From NCBI GenBank assembly GCA_004293265.1, contig RDXZ01000012.1, positions 1 through 54,637 of the forward strand: a DNA stretch of 54,637 nucleotides, in the 5' to 3' direction. Numbering within the stretch: position 1 is the first letter of the stretch; each line of letters begins with the position of its first letter. Positions 50,705 through 54,637 of the stretch are shown one piece after another. Source of the stretch: Bacteroidota bacterium. GTDB taxonomy: Bacteria > Bacteroidota > Bacteroidia > Cytophagales > Microscillaceae. A program made the position numbers and the translations under genes. Under the pieces are notes generated by a model. It ran no database searches, was not told where the DNA came from, and saw nothing but the letters and a program-made list of their open reading frames with translations.

Positions 50705-53575
50705 ATGGCAAAAACAGTTTATAAAGAAAATACATTTAGAAACGAACCTGAAAATAACACCCCAGAAAATTCTTGGTTGCTCAAACGAATTGGTGAGTTG
50801 TTGCGTGATGAAAAATTCCAAATGAGTTTAGGAATTTTTTTAATCGTAACTTCTTTTGCCTTATTCATCGCATTTTTTTCATATTTATTCACAGGAAAAG
50901 CCGACCAGAGCGTAGTAGAAACCGTTTTTTCTACTACTGTACGAGATAGTGGTGCCGAAATAGAAAATTGGTTAGGAATGTTAGGGGCAGTTTTAGCACA
51001 TATTTTTGTGTTCAAATGGTTTGGTTTGGGTGCGTTTTTGTTAGTTCCTTTGATTTTTTTAATGGGTTGGAAACTTGCGTTTAAAACCGAAGTTTTGCCT
51101 TTGATTCCCGCCTTACAATTTACAGGTTTTGCTATTTTGTGGTCAAGTTTGTTGATGAGTTCGTTGTTTACCAAAGAATCAGAAATAGGTTTTTGGGGTG
51201 GAGGTTTAGGTTTTACTATCACAGAGGTTTTGCGTGGTATCATTGGTACATTTGGGACGTTTTTATTAGTGATTTTTGCATTGGCTTTATTTTTTATTTA
51301 CTTTGTAAAAATGTCGTTCAAAACAACATTTCAAACCAAAGACAATCCAATTTTAAATAATATTGCACAAAAATTTGAAGCGTTCAGAGATAAATTTACA
51401 GAAAAAGCACCTATTTTTTCAAAAAGTAGATTTTCTGATAAAAAAGAATTTCAAACAGAAGATGAAGATGATGATTTTGATTTTCCTGATTTGAATACGA
51501 ATATTCCTAATAAAAATCCACTCAACAAAACCACTATCAAAGGCAATACAAAACCGCCTTTGTCTTATACTAAGAACGATTTTGACGATGAAAATGATGA
51601 TTTCGAAAACGAAAATCTCTCTCATAAAAATGATTTAGGAAAAACAAAATTACCAAAATCAGGAATTACAAGACCTAAAAATCCAAAGGTAGAATTAGAA
51701 ATTGACCCTGCAACTCCTATTGATATTCCTAAAAAAGAAAATAAATTTGTCCCACATATCGAACAAAATGAGGACGAAGAAGAATTGGAAAGATTGAATT
51801 TTATTAAATCAAAAGGTACACAAGCAAAAATCAAATTTCCACAAAAAAATGAAGCCAACCAAGAGGACGATGAGGAATTATTAGAAAATTTTGACGATTC
51901 TAAAATCAAAAAAGAAGATAAATTTGAAATTCCTCCTTTTGGTAATGAAGATATAAATCCAAAACCAATCAAAAAAGATATAAAATTTATTAACACAGAA
52001 AACGAGGACGAAAAAGAACAGGAAAAAGAAGAACCAATTTTTAATCCAAATGCTGATGCGTCTTCGAGTGCGTTGTATGACCCAACTGAAATTTTAAGCC
52101 GTTATCAAAAACCTGATGCTAACCTATTGAACGACCCGCCTATAATTCGCAGGCAGGTTTCAAACGAAGAATTAGAAGCAAATAAAGACAAAATTGTAGA
52201 AACTTTGAGCAATTATGGTATCGGAATTTCGCAAATTAAAGCCACTATCGGACCGACTGTTACGTTGTACGAAATAATCCCCGAAGCAGGCGTGAGAATT
52301 TCAAAAATTAAAAGTTTGGAAGATGATATCGCTTTGAGTTTGGCGGCTTTGGGTATTAGAATTATCGCCCCAATTCCAGGAAAAGGCACCATCGGTATCG
52401 AAGTTCCTAACAAAAAAAGGGAAATGGTAGCGATGCGTACTATTTTAGATAGCGATATTTTTAAAAATACGGATAAAGTTTTGCCATTGGTTTTAGGCAA
52501 ATCAATTACAGGAGAAATTTTGATTGCTGATTTGGCAAAAATGCCACACTTATTGATGGCAGGAGCCACAGGACAAGGAAAATCGGTTGGTTTAAATGTA
52601 TTTTTAACATCTTTGATTTATAAAAAACACCCTGCGGAACTTAAATTTGTTTTAGTCGATCCTAAAAAAGTAGAATTAACATTATTTAATAGAATAGAAA
52701 AACATTTTTTAGCAAAATTGCCGGGTGATGATGAAGCAATTATCACAGATACCACAAAAGTAATTCATACTTTGATGGCTTTGTGTTTGGAAATGGATAA
52801 TCGATATAATTTATTGAAAGAAGCATCTTGCAGAAATATCCAAGAATATAACACAAAATTTAGACAAAGAAGGCTTAATCCGAAAAAAGGACATAAATTT
52901 TTGCCTTATATCGTGTTAGTCATTGATGAATTAGCAGATTTGATGATGGTGGCAGGCAAAGAAGTAGAGCAACCTATTGCTCGTTTGGCTCAATTGGCAC
53001 GTGCTATCGGTATCCACTTGATAGTAGCCACACAAAGACCTTCGGTAAACGTGATTACGGGTATTATCAAAGCAAATTTTCCTGCTCGTTTGTCTTTCAA
53101 AGTTACTTCAAAAATTGATTCGAGGACAATTTTAGATGCAGGAGGTGCCGAGCAATTAGTCGGAATGGGAGATTTTTTATTTTCTATGGGTTCAGATACC
53201 ATTCGTTTGCAATGTCCATTTTTAGATACTCCCGAAGTCGAAAGAGTATGTGATTTTATTGGTGAGCAACAAGGTTTTGGTTCTTCTTATGAATTACCTG
53301 AAATCGAGCCAGCCAACGGCGGTGAAAGTGCAGATGGTTTGGATATAAGTGAAAGAGATGTTTTGTTTGAGGAAGCCGCCCGAATTGTTGTCATTCATCA
53401 ACAAGGCAGTACTTCTTTGTTACAAAGACGTTTGAAATTAGGATATAATCGTGCTGGTCGTTTGATTGACCAATTAGAAAAAGCAGGTATCGTAGGAGCA
53501 TTTGAAGGTAGCAAAGCCAGAGAGGTTTTGGTGCCAGATGAATATGCTTTGGAAAGAATTTTAAATCAGGTATAA
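50705..53575 (+). CDS. ftsK: DNA translocase FtsK
   Basis: 956 residues. Four or five membrane helices in 1-210, an acidic, repetitive linker (about 230-465, DEDDDFDFP, DDENDDFENE), then the motor domain with Walker A GATGQGKS (about 619-626), Walker B-like YIVLVIDELADLM and ATQRPS. The gamma winged-helix domain is at the C-terminus (SLLQRRLKLGYNRAGRLIDQLE). It moves chromosome DNA at the division septum. Confidence 0.97.
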   Translation: MAKTVYKENTFRNEPENNTPENSWLLKRIGELLRDEKFQMSLGIFLIVTSFALFIAFFSYLFTGKADQSVVETVFSTTVRDSGAEIENWLGMLGAVLAHIFVFKWFGLGAFLLVPLIFLMGWKLAFKTEVLPLIPALQFTGFAILWSSLLMSSLFTKESEIGFWGGGLGFTITEVLRGIIGTFGTFLLVIFALALFFIYFVKMSFKTTFQTKDNPILNNIAQKFEAFRDKFTEKAPIFSKSRFSDKKEFQTEDEDDDFDFPDLNTNIPNKNPLNKTTIKGNTKPPLSYTKNDFDDENDDFENENLSHKNDLGKTKLPKSGITRPKNPKVELEIDPATPIDIPKKENKFVPHIEQNEDEEELERLNFIKSKGTQAKIKFPQKNEANQEDDEELLENFDDSKIKKEDKFEIPPFGNEDINPKPIKKDIKFINTENEDEKEQEKEEPIFNPNADASSSALYDPTEILSRYQKPDANLLNDPPIIRRQVSNEELEANKDKIVETLSNYGIGISQIKATIGPTVTLYEIIPEAGVRISKIKSLEDDIALSLAALGIRIIAPIPGKGTIGIEVPNKKREMVAMRTILDSDIFKNTDKVLPLVLGKSITGEILIADLAKMPHLLMAGATGQGKSVGLNVFLTSLIYKKHPAELKFVLVDPKKVELTLFNRIEKHFLAKLPGDDEAIITDTTKVIHTLMALCLEMDNRYNLLKEASCRNIQEYNTKFRQRRLNPKKGHKFLPYIVLVIDELADLMMVAGKEVEQPIARLAQLARAIGIHLIVATQRPSVNVITGIIKANFPARLSFKVTSKIDSRTILDAGGAEQLVGMGDFLFSMGSDTIRLQCPFLDTPEVERVCDFIGEQQGFGSSYELPEIEPANGGESADGLDISERDVLFEEAARIVVIHQQGSTSLLQRRLKLGYNRAGRLIDQLEKAGIVGAFEGSKAREVLVPDEYALERILNQV

Positions 53576-53591
53576 ATTTTTAATGATTATT

Positions 53592-53639
53592 TTTTGATAT
53601 TTTGAGGTAATTTTTTTATCCCAAAATATCAAAATTTTT
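53592..53639 (+). terminator. Terminator downstream of ftsK
   Basis: TTTTGATATTTTG (53592-53604) pairs with CAAAATATCAAAA (53622-53634), extended by GG/CC after a bulge, then a T-run. Confidence 0.8.
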
Positions 53640-53656
53640 GTTATCTAAAAAAAAAA

Positions 53657-53738
53657 CTCGTGCAGGTGTGTACGCTTGCACGAGATACTCACTGGTGCAA
53701 GCGTCCAAGTTTGCACCAAAAAAATCTAAATAGTTACC
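53657..53738 (+). repeat. Double-palindrome intergenic element, copy IV
   Basis: CTCGTGCAGGTGTGTACGCT and TGCACGAG, then ATACTCACT, the half GGTGCAAGCGTCCAAGTTTG and CACC, and the tail CTAAATAGTTAC. It lies between the converging ftsK and XRE genes. Confidence 0.85.
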
Positions 53739-53744
53739 AAAGTT

Positions 53745-54119
53745 TTATCTTGCCAATGTTCTTTCTAACACACTTCGAAGATAAGTAATTTCTTTTTCTT
53801 GTGATTTTATCATTTTTTCATATACTAATTTTAGTTCTTGAAAATTAGTTGTATCATTATTAATTACATTATTTTGATAATGTTCTTGATTATTGAACAC
53901 AAATTTATCTTCAAAACCTAAAATATCTTGTATAGTAGTATTTAAAATCTCAGCCACAATAGTCAGTTTTTGAATAGTAATTTCTACTTCGTTTCGTTCT
54001 ATTTTTCCATATCCTTGTGGAGTCATTTCCAATTTTTTAGCAATATAATCTTGCGTAAAATTGCGCATTTCTCTGAATTTTTTGATTTTTTCTCCTATTT
54101 TATTTGCTTTGAAACTCAT
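53745..54119 (-). CDS. XRE-family transcriptional regulator
   Basis: 124 residues. Helix-turn-helix of the Cro/C1 type (about 8-65: IKKFREMRNFTQDYIAKKLE, QGYGKIERNEVEITIQKLTIVAEIL) followed by a short linker and a C-terminal coiled coil (ELKLVYEKMIKSQEKEITYLRSVL). Its target is unknown; it is divergent from the lipoprotein gene, which it might control. Confidence 0.85.
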   Translation of the reverse strand: MSFKANKIGEKIKKFREMRNFTQDYIAKKLEMTPQGYGKIERNEVEITIQKLTIVAEILNTTIQDILGFEDKFVFNNQEHYQNNVINNDTTNFQELKLVYEKMIKSQEKEITYLRSVLERTLAR

Positions 54120-54187
54120 AGTTGTATAATGATATTAAGAATTTATTATTAAAACTAAAAATAATGAGTATTGTTTTCAAAAAGAAC

Positions 54188-54195
54188 TAATTTTG
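54188..54195 (+). promoter_or_regulatory. -7 element TAATTTTG upstream of the lipoprotein gene
   Basis: A perfect octamer 29 bp before the ATG at 54225. The nearest -33 TTG is too close (14 bp). Confidence 0.4.
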
Positions 54196-54224
54196 CACCA
54201 TAAATTTCAATATTTTAATTTATT

Positions 54225-54637
54225 ATGAAAAAAATAAAAATAATATTCTTATTGGTAATTATATTATCAATTACTTTTGCTTGTAAAAGAAAAAAAGATC
54301 CAACTCCAGAAACAAACACTCAAAAACTTGTTGGGAAAAATTGGAAAATGGTAGCAATGACTGTTAGTCCGAGTATCGGAGGTAACACAGACTTATTTAC
54401 ACCCGCTCCTAATTGTGAAAAAGATAATTTTTTAAATTTTAGTGCAAATGGCAAGTTTGTGGCTAATGAGGGTGCTTCTAAATGTCAACCAAATAATCCT
54501 CAAACAGAAACACTTGACTGGTCTTGGACTGACAATGAAACCAAAATAGTGATGGACGGAGAAAGTTCTGATGTCCTACAAAATGATGGCAATGTACTAA
54601 GATTAAGAACACCAACCGAAATAGAGGGAGGTAATTA
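54225..54637 (+). CDS. Lipoprotein, lipocalin-like (3' end beyond window)
   Basis: The frame is open from ATG 54225 to the window end, 137 codons seen; it is absent from the ORF track because no stop is reached. A lipoprotein signal peptide ends LSITFAC with Cys20 as the lipid-anchor residue. The mature part has KLVGKNWKMVAMTV, NCEKDNFLNFSANGKF and WSWTDNETKIVM, typical of Bacteroidota lipocalin-like (DUF4923/DUF5004-type) lipoproteins. Confidence 0.75.
   Translation, partial: MKKIKIIFLLVIILSITFACKRKKDPTPETNTQKLVGKNWKMVAMTVSPSIGGNTDLFTPAPNCEKDNFLNFSANGKFVANEGASKCQPNNPQTETLDWSWTDNETKIVMDGESSDVLQNDGNVLRLRTPTEIEGGN

Noticed and set aside
1-54637. tRNA, rRNA and insertion-sequence genes
   Set aside because: No cloverleaf, rRNA core sequence or transposase was seen by reading; a tRNAscan/Infernal run would be the decisive check.

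Overview
The window is AT-rich DNA from a member of the Bacteroidota, most likely a Cytophagales-type gliding or pigmented bacterium. The evidence is recurrent promoters of the Bacteroidota type (TTG, 19-23 bp, TAnnTTTG), a giant cell-surface protein with a type IX secretion (T9SS) sorting domain, a PorP/SprF-family protein, DUF1573, DUF4230 and AIM24-type proteins, and carotenoid genes (cruF-like, crtZ) beside a B12-binding MerR regulator. No rRNA, tRNA, CRISPR array or transposase gene was found. Genus cannot be fixed from this sequence.

Layout. 1-5556 (minus): one uninterrupted reading frame running off the left edge, encoding more than 1,850 residues (G8-like N-terminus, BspA-like 25-residue repeats, FN3, two LamG-like domains, start of a T9SS sorting domain); it is absent from the ORF track. 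5993-16812: an alpha/beta hydrolase, a MerR/B12 regulator next to cruF, a coupled small ORF plus N6-adenine methyltransferase, hemE, an AIM24 protein, crtZ, a UbiA prenyltransferase, a DUF433/DUF5615 toxin-antitoxin-like pair and a methyltransferase. 16939-24369: ispH, tpiA, phosphoglucose/phosphomannose isomerase, birA, PorP/SprF, a DUF2520 protein and a secreted protein. 24500-29244: AAA ATPase, Cache-HAMP-GAF sensor and a frameshifted DUF1343/NamZ gene. 29533-35935: a defence-type region with an AIPR abortive-infection protein, a BON-LysM protein, an unknown gene, and a compact three-gene restriction-modification (R-M) operon rich in zinc ribbons. 36018-54637: thrS, glmM, an NqrM-like protein, a TPR protein, a DUF1573-dcd-DUF4230-dienoyl-CoA isomerase operon, parE, a TonB-dependent receptor, a lipase-like protein, an FtsX-type permease, ftsK, an XRE regulator and a truncated lipoprotein gene.

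Most interesting points. (1) The R-M operon is flanked by two identical 47-bp direct repeats. The right copy is the leader of thrS and the left copy is the leader of the endonuclease gene. This suggests insertion with target duplication that gave the R-M operon the thrS leader. (2) That 47-bp leader is a double inverted repeat whose hairpin loop contains TTTGTAA, which equals a tRNA-Thr(UGU) anticodon loop (positions 32-38). It is therefore a candidate ThrRS autoregulatory operator, copied to an R-M system. (3) Three families of intergenic repeats are present: hairpins with a conserved loop (TGTACC...AGGTCT) and co-varying arms (4 copies), a double-palindrome element (4 copies), and a GAACGAAGTGAAGCAAC element (2 copies). 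(4) A 19-bp dyad lies over the promoter of the TonB receptor and looks like a metal-regulator operator. (5) The MerR/B12 regulator keeps the residues expected of a CarH-like B12 photoreceptor and sits beside cruF.
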